Shown here: piece after piece, positions 46,629 to 59,978 of the stretch | Numbering within the stretch: position 1 is the stretch's first letter | Layout of the letters: every line of letters starts with the position of its first letter | Assembly (NCBI GenBank): GCA_015680685.1 | Contig: MNCI01028403.1 | Coordinates: 465,542 to 529,541, forward strand | DNA: 64,000 bases | From: Gnetum montanum | Taxonomy: Eukaryota > Streptophyta > Gnetopsida > Gnetales > Gnetaceae | Reading direction: 5' to 3' | Notes under the pieces: model-generated | Database searches by the model: none | Seen by the model: the letters and a program-made list of their open reading frames with translations, nothing else | What the model was told of the DNA's origin: nothing | Position numbers and translations under genes: made by a program

Positions 46629-47068
46629 TGTAAGGTGGATGAAGAGATGAAGGTAAATCTACTTTGATTTTGATTTTCTCATCTATATTATATTTACTCC
46701 CTTACCTATCCCACCAAAAATAAATTACCTTATCTCCTTTTATTTTGGGTTTATTTTTTAATATAATCCAAGCAATATAAGGAGCTCTAAAGAAGCATCC
46801 TGAAAACAAAATAACACAAAACAATAATGGCCAATGCCTAAGCTGCAATTTTCCCCTGCAATTCTTCTCAATTGTTCTCATTGATTCTCTCTATGCTTCA
46901 ATCTTAAAGTTGTGCATTGTTGTTAACAGTCTAGGAACTGATTTTTGTTAGAAGTTTCACCTTGAAGATTTTCCCCAAGGTAACTCTATGTCTTACTAAT
47001 TTTTGCATTATTTTTCATTTCATCTAAAAATAATTATTAGTATTCTATGCGAAATAGTAACAATAACA
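46629..47068 (+). repeat. 3' LTR of the copia element
   Basis: 440 bp, TGTAAGGTGG to AGTAACAATAACA, followed by the TTAAA duplication. Confidence 0.9.
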
Positions 47069-47073
47069 TTAAA

Positions 47074-48164
47074 CTCTAGTGTTTGCAGATTTGTTGCGTG
47101 CAACTCCATGATAAAGTTGATATGGCTTATCATCAATCCATAGTTACCGGAACTGGAAATGGGGCAACGTGACAAACGGCAACGGCAAAAAATTAGGTTG
47201 TGAAAAAGAAACGACCTTTAAATATAGACCCAATCTACTAAGAAGCCAAAGTGGAAGAGGTAATCAATATGCTAAAACTTGACAGTGACAAAAAGGTAAT
47301 GGTAGAACATGTGAACAACATTCTAAATCTTTCATTTTAAATACCACTCAGAGAGAGTCTCAGACCAATATTAAACACATTCACCACTGCATGTTAATAA
47401 TCAAATAAAATCCTCAAAAGATGAGCTGAAAACAGTGAAGAACTCTATTGCCACTCTTTCATAGCGATAACCCAAGATCAGTGATTAGATCTACGAATGG
47501 AAGGATTTGCTACCCTCGTTGAAATGGGAATAGAGAAAGGCCAAAGACGAGGTTACTATATTAACTTTGAAGAGATGAACTTTAACAACAAGACCATGAT
47601 ATTTTACAGAATATGAAATATGAATTGCTGTGAGTGAAGTTTACTGTAATAAGAAACCCTGATTCAAAGAAAAGAATCTCAGTAAAATAAAATAACACCA
47701 ATGAAGAGATAATGTACAAAAATGGTATCTCAATCCATAGTTGCAGAATATTAGCCCATTTTGAAAAAGGAGGAGTGCTTGTTGCAGAAGCAGTCCTGGA
47801 GAGCAATGCACAGCACAGCAATGCACAAGCGGCAGCAATAGCAAGATTAGGATTATCAGCATTCACAGCACAGGCCCAAATGCTTTACCTAAATGTGTGT
47901 TGATTATTGCCGTCCTTGCCATAGAAATGGCCCTAAAATTTTTTTCCTCCATGTTTGCTGTTTCACACATTTAATTCTTTTGGCTTCACACATTCAATTC
48001 ATTGCAGATATGCATTTAATTTGTGATAAATGCAATGAGAATAAAACATGGTATCCTTTGATATGTTAACCATAAAATTAAAAAATAAAATAAAAGGAAA
48101 TGAAACATGTTAAAAACGTTTCAATTTGTTGGGAAACGTTTCGCCCAGCAAGTGACGGTTACTA
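47074..48164. other. Non-repetitive-looking stretch without a clear gene
   Basis: Base composition is less skewed and CpG is more frequent than in the TE parts. Both-strand frames at 47582-47903 oppose each other and share no domain with anything known. A 39-codon plus-strand frame starts at 47497. I cannot support a gene. Confidence 0.35.
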
Positions 48165-48512
48165 TTCATAGGATCCGGGTTTCCCCAAAGAAAAACGCGA
48201 AACTTTATGAATCGGTTGCGTTTCTGACAACATAGCATCAATCTTCATTTTTGCTCTTCTACCACCCAAAGATTTTGGCGGTAAATTCACAGATCTTGCA
48301 GGGGTGTTTGGTCTACAATTATATTTTGGGCCACTATCCTAGTACAGGTAGCTTCCATATCCGGACGAATCTGTCGTACCCACGCTAACTCCGGCACTGT
48401 AACTTTGCTGCAAATTTTAATAGCAAGGAAGTCTCAGTGGTACTCACTGCAACAGTGCCATAACTGATTCATCAACTGAGAAAGGTGTTGCTACCGCAGA
48501 ATTCTTCTTCAT
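48165..48512 (-). pseudogene. Possible host-gene exons, unidentified
   Basis: On the minus strand an ATG (48512-48510) opens MKKNSAVATPFSVDESVMALL, ending at a good splice-donor match GTGAGT (48447-48442). The acceptor-like TTTGCAG only 40 bp on would make too short an intron for a plant. After it, one frame reads SYSAGVSVGTTDSSGYGSYLY, a stop, then PPKSLGGRRAKMKIDAML and KVSRFSLGKPGS. The composition and CpG content differ from the surrounding TE. I do not recognise the protein with certainty. It may be a fragment or the 5' end of a gene broken by insertions. Confidence 0.35.
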
Positions 48513-49929
48513 ATTTCAGTAAAGTATGTCTTCAAAGTGTCCAAGACAAATCAGCATTGAATAATAGAACGCTGAGAAACAAAAATGAAACAGAGAAAAA
48601 TTAACCAAAATGAAAGAAGTAGAAATGTACAATATAATACCGGGAGAAGAAAGAATATAGAACCAAGAAAAACCAAAAGAGTCGGATGAAAGATATGTAG
48701 TTGTATGATAAATTGCTTATAGAGATAGATACATAGTGAAATGGTTCGGTGATGTTCACGAACATAAGGGAGTTATTTTGGATTATTTTTAAATTTGCTT
48801 TACTCGTGGGACATGATCTTTTTTATATGGGAATTATAAAGGCCCTTCTTTTTCAGACTTATAAGATAGGACTCAATTGATTAACTTACTCTTAGATAGG
48901 TATGGTAATATTGTTTGCAGTGAAGGGGATACATATAGTTAGATCAGAAAAGTTTCCAGTTTGACACCCTTTCTCTCCTCTCAGAACTCGTATTTTACAA
49001 AAAAAAATTAAAAGAATAATTGTTAAATCATAGACCATAATCGTGGGATGTTTCCTTGTAAATTTCCTTCATTTAGATGATACAAAGTATGAATGGAATA
49101 TAATGTATGGGCAATATTTTTTTATTTTTTATTATAATACCAAACATTAACATTTTAAATCTAAATAATTATACTTACTAAGGTGTATAGGACTTATATA
49201 AATGAATTTATATTAATATCTATCTCATTAACCATGTTTTAAAATAGAAGTATAAAACCTTAAAAGTATTGACTTGACTTTACCATGTACCCTTGGGAAA
49301 TATAGCTAATACCATATATTTGTAAATCTTAAGTAGAATATAATAGTGTTACAATACTATGCCCTTTAGAATCATGTAAGTGGGGAGTACCTCATTGACC
49401 ATACCTTAAAGTAGAGGTTAGAATTTAAAATTGTTAGACAATATGTACCTCCATGGCATATAGCCTTAAGCAAAACATAATTGTGTCATATTAGCATTCC
49501 CCTTGGAATAAGAACTTGTGGTTTACAAATCAAAAGTCTTGCATACTCTAACCAAGTAATTCCCATTAGAATAGAACCTATAGTTTGTGTATCTATCTAC
49601 TAGATCCTAAAGATCCACATTGTGAATACAAGGTGGCTTAAGTAACTAGTTTTGTTTTTTCTTTTAATGAATACTTTTAGGTGAGATGTTGCTAGTTTAA
49701 GTTACACCTTGGACATTGTTATGCTCTTCTTCTACACTATCATGTTAGTTATATCTTAAAGTGTACCCATAGTCAAATTATTTTAAGTTCTAACACTTTC
49801 CTTGAAGATCTAGACAATTATAACTTAAGATTACTCTTAAACTAGGAATAAAATGAATTTTCAAAGTTCCATATCAAATGTCTTCTATTGAGTTGTTAAA
49901 AATAATAATTCAAGTGTAGGAACTTCTAT
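48513..49929. other. AT-rich stretch, no gene seen
   Basis: Short frames only. From about 49600 it may be the decayed upstream part of the gypsy pol remnant that follows. Confidence 0.4.
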
Positions 49930-50775
49930 ACAAAGGTCTTATTTGACCTAATGTCTTTCCCTAAGGTGCACTAGCATTATTTAAGAAAAAGAAGGATGGA
50001 CTCTTAAGATTATACATTAACTATCAATGGCTAAATCAAGTTACAATTAAGAATAAATATTCTCTACATGAAATAGATGATTTATTTGACCAATTTAGAA
50101 ATAGAATTATATTCTCTAAAATGGATTCCAAATTTGTATATCATTACTTAAACATTTTTTTTAAAAGAAAATTTCAAAGTCTATCATTAGACCAAGACAT
50201 TAACATCATGAATTCTTGGGTATTGTTAATTTGGTTTGACAAGTCATTCCACAATATTTGTGTATTTATTGAACAATGTTTTAAGACACTCACAAGATAA
50301 ATTTAGAATATTTTTTTTTATCATATTTTGGCATAATCTAGAAGTAAAAAGGAATACATGGATTATCCAATGAAAGTATTACAACTCATGAGAAAAAATT
50401 GTTTATATGGTCAATTAACTAAGGATTCATTTTGCCAATAAATAAGTACAATTTTATGGTCATATAATGTCAAATCTAGTTATAACTTAAGTGATATGAG
50501 ACTATACAAGACCTATTACTCTAATAGAAGTGAGAAGATTCTTAGGATTAATAAGTCATTACAAAATAGAGTTTGCAATATCTTATAAGTCAACCACAAT
50601 TAATTTTGCAACAAATTATATGGATGGAACTACTTTCAAACTTTGAATTTAACATTAAATGTATTTTTCAAAAGAAAGTAGTTAATGCATTTAGTAAAAA
50701 TATTAGAAAGATCAATATTTTAATATATAAGATTATAGAACAAAAAAAATTAGATATAGTAAAAAATCTTTAAAA
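49930..50775 (+). pseudogene. Gypsy (chromovirus-like) RT and RNase H remnant
   Basis: LFKKKKDGLLRLYINYQWLNQ at 49975-50040, then VTIKNKYSLHEIDDLFDQF and IFSKMDSKFVYHY, match the first half of chromovirus-type RT (usual forms FVKKKDGSLR.C.DYR.LN, IDDLFDQL, FSKIDLRSGYHQ; here the catalytic Asp of the first box is kept). RNase H is recognised by SQPQLILQQIIWMELLSNF and the ADALSR-like NAFSKN at 50585-50700. The middle, with the YxDD box, is too broken to follow. No LTRs found. Different from families A and B. Confidence 0.7.
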
Positions 50776-51095
50776 GTTAAATAAGCATCCTTCTAATTGT
50801 TTAGAAAAAGGGGAATGAATAATCATAATTTAAAAGTAGACTATGTATAGACAAATTAGTTAAGTAAAAAATTATTAGAGGAAGTCCATGCTAATAATAA
50901 AATTATATTATAACGATGATAAGATATTTTCCATGTTACAGGTTTAATTGTTGGTTCTAGCATGCAGTTTAAACAATCATATTTAACTCAATTTTCATGC
51001 CTATGATGTGAATTACAAAAAAAGCAAAAGAAACATTCATATTTTCTATGTACTTTTGAAAATGTTTTAAAATCAAAACTTTATTCAAAGAAGAT
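50776..51095. other. AT-rich, nothing recognised
   Basis: Probably more of the decayed element upstream. Confidence 0.3.
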
Positions 51096-51856
51096 TTCTA
51101 CATGAAATTCCTTTGAAGGTTAGTGATACAATGATGTGCTATTCCAATATTTATTTATGTTTTTGGTTTATACAACATATTTAGTCTACAAAATATAATG
51201 CATTTGTTTTTAATTTGTGTTACTATCTCCATCTTAAAGTAATTTTATTTTTGTTTGCCTTAACAAACCTCCTTAATGTACTATCATGGCTAGGTTAATA
51301 TTTTTAAAAATAATAATATACTTTTTTCTTCAAAGGGAAATTTGGAAGTACAATCATAGGTTTTTAGAAGGAAAATCTTGAAATGGATTTCAACATTGTT
51401 CAAGAAATTTCTATATTATCTAGATTTTTTTAGAATAAAGAACATTTTAATGAAGGTATGTTCATTAGCCTATCCNTTCTACATGAAATTCCTTTGAAGG
51501 TTAGTGATACAATGATGTGCTATTCCAATATTTATTTATGTTTTTGGTTTATACAACATATTTAGTCTACAAAATATAATGCATTTGTTTTTAATTTGTG
51601 TTACTATCTCCATCTTAAAGTAATTTTATTTTTGTTTGCCTTAACAAACCTCCTTAATGTACTATCATGGCTAGGTTAATATTTTTAAAAATAATAATAT
51701 ACTTTTTTCTTCAAAGGGAAATTTGGAAGTACAATCATAGGTTTTTAGAAGGAAAATCTTGAAATGGATTTCAACATTGTTCAAGAAATTTCTATATTAT
51801 CTAGATTTTTTTAGAATAAAGAACATTTTAATGAAGGTATGTTCATTAGCCTATCC
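51096..51856. repeat. 380-bp direct duplication around a single N
   Basis: 51096-51475 and 51477-51856 appear identical on reading, with N at 51476 between them. In a region where every other repeat pair has diverged, perfect identity meeting at an N points to two overlapping contig ends joined without merging. Confidence 0.9.
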
Positions 51857-54800
51857 ATTAGTGATATCTATGCTTTCAAAAATTTAATAGAAAAACCAAT
51901 ATAAGTCTTAATATTCCTATGCTCATCTATTATATTTGGATAACAATAAAATGTTATTTTTCACTTTGTAACATTAGAAATTCAAAGCTATAGTTTTTCA
52001 TTACTTGGCTTCACTAGATTATTTTTAGCATTTATGTAGAGTAGCTATATTATTTTTCCCATTAATTTTCCTAACCATGTATGTTTATGTGAAAATATTT
52101 CTAATTTTAAGTAACATTCTTGATCCTGAATCCTTAATTTGAAGGTTATGATTTCATGGATTCTGAACTTTTAAATGGTGAAAATGGGATAGCAAGGAAA
52201 GATGTGATGGTGATGAATTTTGTTAATATATTTTACTTAAAACGCAATTATTTAATGATCGAAAATTCAATGAAGAAGATGTACATTAGTCTTGCTATGA
52301 GAAACTAACATTTTCTTGGATACATATAAGTTGTATTATGGATATAGTGAAAGGTGAGTAAGAGAATCCTTTGACAATAACAAGGTTTAAGTATAGAAAT
52401 AGATCTAAAAAAAAAAAAGTGGACTTTTGATACTCCTATTAGAGGTAATGACTATGCATTTCTTGTGTTGTGTAAGGTCAATAATGTGGGGTTTTTACTT
52501 CATAATTACCTTTGTTAAATTATGATTCTTAACTAACATAGACTTTTCATTAGGTATCAATGTAGCTATGGTCCAAATAGATTAGTGAAAAAAACCAAGA
52601 ATAGGAAGTAAGCCTCATAAAAGTGGAAAAAAAAATGAATGTCAATATCATTTTGTAGTATGTGTAATTTGTGTAAATCTTGAACTAGCATGCATTCTCT
52701 ATAAAAATAGAGAACATCCTAACAAGCATGGAGTGCATTATCATGGCCAACTAGCTAGTAGTGGAGAGTTATTGATAAATAATCCATTATATTTGTTAGA
52801 TGATATATGAGACAACATTACAAAAAAATGTTAAATGGATGTTTTTACTAAAAAATACATAAAATTTATTTAATTGACTTACTTAAGAATGTTAATGAAA
52901 GAGAACGTGTATATAGGTTTGAAAGAAATATGTTCTTGTTTCATTAAGATATTTCTTTATTAAAATTAAAGATTTATTACATCCAAAGACCCATAGGATC
53001 TATTGGATAGACATTACATTTTCATGAAAAATAAAGATAGATTGTACAAATTAACTAAACACTAATAGGAATCATCAAAAATAGATCATACATGGTTTTT
53101 TTGTTATAACATTATATCATTGTACACATGTAAGCCATGTAATTATAGTGTCATGCACATGTAAGCCATGTAAGTTTTTTAACAATGAGGTGTTACCCTA
53201 GTGATATGGGTCTTGGCCTAGTAACCCTAGGTCATAGTTTTAATTCTAGTAGGTAGCATTGAGTTATGAACTTCTATAAATTTTGAGGTGCACCTATGTT
53301 TCAATTTTTTCAAGTCTCAACACCCTATCCTCAAGGGCTCATGACATGCACAACCTACAAATACAATCTTCTTAGGGGAGTTGAATCCATCTTTCACTTT
53401 CAATTCTAAGATGATGAGAACTTAAGAGAAGCTTGCTAATAGTATTTTAATTGACTAAGACATAGTGACCTTCTATATCTAGTTTTTAAGTTGTAATGTA
53501 ATGTAAATAAAATTGTCTCTTGTCTTCTATATTAAACCACATCTACGTTAAAACTTTTTGCTTTACTAGTAGACAAATATGAGCTAAATAAAATATTCTT
53601 AAGACTCAACATTTAATACTTATAAATGTTAGATTAGTTTTTTATTATTCAATTTCATTTGAAATTCATAATTGTTTAAATATCTGATAATATTTATTTT
53701 TGTCAAAATACACTTTATACCATAATGGGTTTTAATGGATTTTACAATGGAATAACTGTGACCTAGATCATTTCAACAAGATCTCAACTAATAGATATTG
53801 AAGTATGGTTATAAGATTTAGTTGACATGTGTCATGGATATTATGAAGATTAGAAGACCAATGCATTTTTGCTAGATTATTCAATTGATGCAATCATGCA
53901 ACTTTTAAATATTTACATGAAAATAAATTTTGATATTTTCATCTATTATCTCTTCTCTTACAATGCCACATTCATTAATATTTTGCAAGGGATGTTCTTG
54001 GATGCCAAACTTTTGTATGCACATGGCATGTTAGTTGTATGTGGAGAAAGCATTTGATCATAAAATTCAAATATGTTGAGGATTGTAGGTGCATATTTAA
54101 ACATCTTTTTTTATATCTGACATAATGATGAATAAGAATTTCATATTATCCAAGCACTACTATAATTTTAGAGTGATTTTTATCAAGAGAAATCTTTCAT
54201 TGAATACCTTGATACACATTGAATAAAAAATGAGAAATTTCAAACTTTATAATGTTTTATTTTTTCTTTCGAGATTTAATATATTTTTCATAATTTTTTA
54301 CACTAATAATTTCTTTTCTTTTTGTCGTACAAGCATGTGGGCAAAAAGCTTTTACAATATACCTCATGCTCAACATCATAAAAATAATGCTACTAAATCA
54401 TACTATGGCTTCTCAAAAAGTAGGTACCTAAGTGAATTAGCTAATTTAATAGTTAGAAAAATTGATTAACTTAATTGCCTTTGTAGAGCTCAACTCCATT
54501 ATTGGAATAACAATAGTATACTAGTTATCTTATTAACAATATAGTTCTTAATATTAACAAATGTTCATAGAATAAAGCATTATAGATATCTAATATAGAT
54601 TATATATAATAGGATTTTTTGAAGATGCTTATTATGTAAGAAGTTAAGATTTATGTAAGCCAATGCATTAATTCACTAAAGTGTCTTCACATACCATCAT
54701 ATGTGAGTGTGCAAGGGCATGACATGAACATCTTTTTAAACATGCTATAAAGGTGATTATGATAATGAAATGAATTGAGCATGCATACAAGTATTTGTTT

Positions 54801-56696
54801 AGGAATGAATATTTTAAGTCTCACACTCAAGATCCTAATAAATTAGATGCCTCACAAGTTTTTGGTGAACATCAATCCACAAATCTAGTTATTCCAGAGT
54901 ATTTTCTATCATAATAGAAAATTAAAAATTAGAATAAAAAAATTTAATAATGTATTTGATGTTATTGGTCAACAATAATTTGTCAAATATATTCAAGAAA
55001 GCATTGATAATAAAACATTAAAGTCATATACATTACTACATGCATTTGATGACCTCTGCTTAACATTTTGACAAAATGTTCCAATAATCCCAACACAAAT
55101 TGGGATTATTAAATAAGATTTTGAGGCATTCTTAGCAAACTATACTTTTCGATCAATGGACTTTCAAGTAACAATAAAAGATTATCATGTTAGGTAAGTC
55201 TATATAAAAAGATAGGTAGAAGATTCAATAAAGTAAGATACATATGCTTTAATGTTCCTTCAACTTACACTAAAGGAAGAAACTGAGTCACCAAAAAATG
55301 TCATTACTGCTAATAGTATTTTTAATAATTTTCTTTCTTTTATTTTTAAATACTATTAATACTAAAATTTTGATTATCTTTTTTCTTTTCATTTTCACAT
55401 TAAAGAATGATTCTATTGAAAATAGGCTTCATTGTGTTTTTCTAATTGCTACTTCTTATCATTAAGTATTTGATTTTGAAAACTGGATAGCAACAAATAT
55501 TGATAGAGCATACAATTTATTGTGAAAGAAAAGATTCATTAATTCTTTTAGAAGTTCTAGAGAACTCAATGTTACAAGAATTCATGTTTATGCAAAAATG
55601 TTTCCACTTTGCATGTCTTTAAGATGGAATTGCTTTCTAGCATGCTAGGAATTTCTTCTTGATATGAAAATATGAATGTGGTGAAGAAGAACCATGTCAC
55701 TAGTACGTGGGATATTCTATTGTCACTCTTATATTCGTAGCTTTCTCTCTATTATTCATGAAAGCATTTGAGCTTCTTAATATTTTGAACCACAAAAGTT
55801 ACCTCTAATTATGTCTTATGTTATATGGACGATTATTTGTTTTTAAATCTTTTACTACACTAACAAAAATGCTAATGCAACTAAGAGCTTTAATGATCAA
55901 GAAATAAGTGTTCATATGCTAAACTAGTTAATATTTTTTTTAAGAAAATTTAATGTCAAATAGTAACATGTTACAAATTGTAAAATTTTTTATTGGGGAA
56001 ATATCAAAAGTAAAATGCCTATTTATTGGTGAACCAACTCCTCTTCAAGTATTGCAGACTTTTGTTTCTTTACTAGGGAAAGATTAGTAAGAATATGTAA
56101 CTTGGTTTGCAATTCAACCCAATATACATTCAATAATACACAAGCCTATTTCTTTCTTCTTGATGAATGGAACCATCCTAAGCGCATTACTTATTCTTGG
56201 AGAAAATTTATCACACAGTAAATCTATATGCTATGCATCATAGTGTAAAGCATCAATATATTTTCAATATCCAAAATTCTTTGTAATTATATTTTATTTA
56301 TTTAAAAATTTGTATCCTTCTTTCAATCCTAAGCTCATCAAGTGTACATCCAACTATTATTGTATAATTATTTGTGTCGGATTTCTCACCCTTCGAATAA
56401 TAATTAGAGCATTGATCATGAAAGGAGCATTGCATTCCAAATGATCTATTATATTTCTTTGTTTTAATGTTTCAATACATTGTTTCTCCTATCATAAATC
56501 TAGATATATAATAATTCTCATGAGTTCATTTAATTGTTTAATATATCTTTTTAGTAAATTCTGGAACTTACTCTATAATTTTGAATGTTTTGTGATGTAG
56601 AAACTATATCATTATTACAAGATAAGGTTTAGTAAGTGTGCTTTGTGATTTTTTTGTGGGCTTATCTTGTATCCTTTTTTGCATTAACCTTATCAG
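51857..56696. other. AT-rich intergenic sequence
   Basis: No domain found on either strand; open frames (for example 53869-54057, 54230-54469) are short and Phe/Ile/Asn-rich. Small items: an 18-bp direct repeat CACATGTAAGCCATGTAA at about 53135 and 53157, and a perfect hairpin AATAATCCCAA at 55083-55110 with a 6-base loop. Confidence 0.5.
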
Positions 56697-56778
56697 TCAA
56701 CAACCTTTATAGTAATCTCTCTTTTAGTTAAATCAAATCAACAACCTTTATAGTAATCTCTCTTTTAGTTAAATCAAA
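56697..56778. repeat. 41-bp tandem duplication
   Basis: Two units, 56697-56737 and 56738-56778, identical on reading. No N here. Confidence 0.85.
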
Positions 56779-57164
56779 TGGATTTGCAAAATGGACAACA
56801 TTAAGAAGAAGTATTTGCTTGAATGGTGATATATAACTCCAATTCCTAATATTTTGTCTTTGCTTTCTAGAATAATATTTAAATTCCAACTACTTCTATC
56901 TATGAGATTACTTCCTAGGAAAGGGAAAAAACATTTGTTATTCTGTACCTTAAAATCAAGCAATATTTCTAATTGGTAATACGTTTGTTGTCTTCTCTTA
57001 GCATATATTTTAAGGGTAAATTGGATGCATAATTAATTTAATGTAACATTTTTCAATCTAAAAAGAAATCATTATATTTAAAAGAAGTTACAAGATAACT
57101 GCAAGGGTCAAAAAAATGTTACTGATCTTTACAAACAATTTCAATTAATAACTTATTGTGCACC

Positions 57165-57249
57165 ATATTATATATCACTACATGTGTAATAGAAGATAAT
57201 TACAACCATGTTATATATCACTATATGTGTAATAGAAGATAATTACAAT
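57165..57249. repeat. Roughly 42-bp tandem duplication
   Basis: TATATATCACTAYATGTGT..GAAGATAATTACAA twice with a few differences. Confidence 0.8.
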
Positions 57250-58650
57250 AGAATTAAGAGTCATGCAGTATATTTTTATATGGAACTACACATTAATCCT
57301 TCTAAAAATTAAGTGGCTACTGCAAATCCAACCCTATTATTTCCAAAATCAAAAATAGTGTGAGAAACACTTGAAGATTTCACGAAGAATCTAGTAAAAG
57401 ATTAAAAATATGTTAAATTATGTAAAATCGTTTACAAACATGTCATTTTTCATTAAACTTATAGGATTTTGGTTTTGGTTTTGGTTTTACTTACCAAAGA
57501 GGTCCATTGAATACACCAATACCTTAAAAACTACATATATACTAGGCAGAAGATCTATCACCAACTTTTACAATATACTATCAACAAAAAACCATAATTT
57601 GTCTTTGAAATATTTTACAAATCAAAATCATTACTCAATATATTAAACACATAGACAAACACGTTTGTATTAAGCTCTATTTCTATATTCTATTATGTTA
57701 ATTTTAAGTTTGTTGCTTGGATGAATTTCTTTCAAAGATTTATTTATTTATTTATTTATTTTTGCTATTTCCTTTATTTGTTTTCTTTTCTTGAGTAGAG
57801 AATTGGGGAGGATTGGGTCGCTAGGCAATAAAGAGTTTAATGTGTATATTTACTAACCAACTTGAACAAAGTATCCCTATGTAAATAAGATTTGGATTTT
57901 TTCTTATTTATTATCATCATTTCAATATATTTAAGATGTGAGAATGCTTGACTTCAATGATCATACATATATATCAACACAACACTCCTACCTTAATAGT
58001 TTGGGGATTTGAAGCCCATGGAACAATTAGTACAATGGATTATCTTTAAATTTAATCTATTTGTCTTTCTTGATAGCTTTGCTACTTGATTGAGTTAATG
58101 AACTATTTTGCATATGCTTTTCTATAAATTATAAATTATGAAAGTCCATTTAAAGGCCCTAGTTTTTTCCCATTGTATGAGGTTGTCTTAATTCTTTTGT
58201 AATGTTGTGATGGTTATTTGGAAACATGAAAAAACATATTTCTTAAGATAATGAATTCTTCATTCACTACAATAGTGAATATTATTTGTAATTCCTGAAT
58301 ATGAAGTATCTTACTCTTGTTGATATATATATATATTACTTCTTTTATATATCTTCGTTGATTTATTATTTTTTAAAGTCTTATGAATTCTTTTTTTTCC
58401 TAGCTTATTGGAATAAAATTGATGATGAAAAATATGATTATTTTTATTTTTTTTGTGACCATTTTTTCCCAATTTTTCATTTATAAGGATGTTAAGATAT
58501 TTTACAATAGCTTTTATAAACTTTTGAAGGATTAAAGTAAGATAATGGAGGCACCCCACCAAAGTAACCAAGTGATCTAAATATAGTTTTTATAATACAT
58601 GTTCTCTTAACATCCTTGAATATGCTTGTAGTATTCTACATTTTGGAAAG
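57250..58650. other. AT-rich intergenic sequence
   Basis: A TTTA microsatellite at about 57740-57762 and opposing low-complexity frames at 58301-58571. No gene seen. Confidence 0.5.
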
Positions 58651-59434
58651 TGATGAGTGGGGAGGTACCCCTACACTCAACCATACGAATACGAGCGTTA
58701 CATGCGCGATTGGGTCGAACTCCACAGACTAAGTGCCTACACGCCTTATGGAACACTTAAGGTTAATCGTTCGTTGTCTTCCCATACTTACTTGTATTTG
58801 TCACAGTTGTATGGTTAAGTCTGAGGTATGTGATTTTTATAGATTTTATGTTTTATCTCCTATGCTAATGAGGTAAAGGGTGAAGAGACTAATTAACTAA
58901 CTTTAAATAAGTAACTAACCCTTAATTAACCTAGCATCGGCATCCATTCCCACTTGTCGTTTACACCCTGAACCAATGCAACCTTCTGAGATTACCAAAC
59001 ACTAGTCATTACTAGGATTACCAAGCATAATGCATGTGCTCGAAGTGGTCGTACTGAATGCACTTAACTATGAGAGAAGGGTTGAGAGAGATTTAATTAA
59101 CTAATAAAGCATTTAATATGATAAACAATAAATAACAGTAATTAAAATCCTAATTAGCTTAGTCCATTCACTGCTAGGTTTATCCAAGAGTTATCTTTAT
59201 TTCCGTACACAAACTTGTGTTTAGGTACAATATTTGCTTGAATAAAGATCCGTTCACTTTGGAGCTCCTACTGCGGGCACATGGAAATTATTCTATCTCT
59301 AGAGGGGTAAAACTGTTGAAGTTTCACTAAGGGTCTTGATCTAGATGGATAAACAAGAGAAAACCGCCTCTTATTTATAGACTTGGCTATGCACTGCGAT
59401 ATCGTAGGGGACAACACGATATCGCGTCCCATCA
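58651..59434 (-). mobile_element. Solo LTR of family B
   Basis: TGATGAGTGGGGAGG to CCCATCA, 784 bp, the closest relative of the B1 LTR (9384). There is no primer site, polypurine tract or internal sequence on either side, and the flanks are GAAAG (58646-58650) and AAAAG (59435-59439), a one-mismatch target duplication. A TATA-like box lies near 59370. U3 is only about 60 bp with two CGATATCG palindromes. It arose by recombination between the two LTRs of a lost element. Confidence 0.8.
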
Positions 59435-59978
59435 AAAAGTATGTCCTAAATTTAATTAACTCAATTTTTAAGGTTTATCTAATATACATTATGCTAAAAA
59501 GTATATATACATACTTTAGATAAATTTGAATCTAGCATATTATAAAAAAAAACCAATATTTTAACATGTTCTAAAGTTAAATTAAATTGCTTTCCTTCGG
59601 TTGTAAATAAAATAATTTGCATTTGGTTAATTGTATCACAAATAACATATGCTTATAGATTTATGATTAGCATTATATCACATACGTAAAGTAAAATTAC
59701 ATGGAACAAACAACTCAAATGATGATAAAAGTTACAATAATAGTTTTTAAGAACTATTAGATAAACATTATTATTACATGACTAAGGTACTTTAGAATTT
59801 ATCTAGAATGGTTCTCTATAAGTTGATTTTGGGCCCATTCCATAGCCATTTCACAAGTGATGCATTTACATCTTTAAAGATATGTTGCACTTTATTTTCT
59901 TTACCAACCAAACTTGCAATTTTCATACTACCAAGATAATAGTGAATTTCAAATATTCATTAAATACTTGAAAAGGAA
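59435..59978. other. AT-rich intergenic sequence
   Basis: No gene or repeat recognised. Confidence 0.4.

Larger units (their letters stand above)
42159..47068 (+). mobile_element. Full-length, inactive Ty1/copia retrotransposon
   Basis: Two LTRs (42159-42609 and 46629-47068) begin TGTAAGGTG and end AATAACA. They are flanked by identical 5-bp duplications, TTAAA at 42154-42158 and 47069-47073. A tRNA-Met-type primer site (TGGTATATAATCCAGG) follows the 5' LTR at 42612, and GAGGGGAGAAT precedes the 3' LTR as polypurine tract. Inside, in copia order: gag, protease, integrase, RT, RNase H, all with stops. The LTRs differ at many positions, so the insertion is old. Confidence 0.95.

Noticed and set aside
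47582-47903. Opposing frames with Ala/Cys-rich or hydrophobic composition as a secreted peptide gene
   Set aside because: No conserved partner, no support for either strand; composition alone is not enough.
58301-58571. Overlapping frames rich in Tyr/Phe (plus) and Lys/Asn (minus)
   Set aside because: Low-complexity AT-rich DNA reads open on both strands; no motif.
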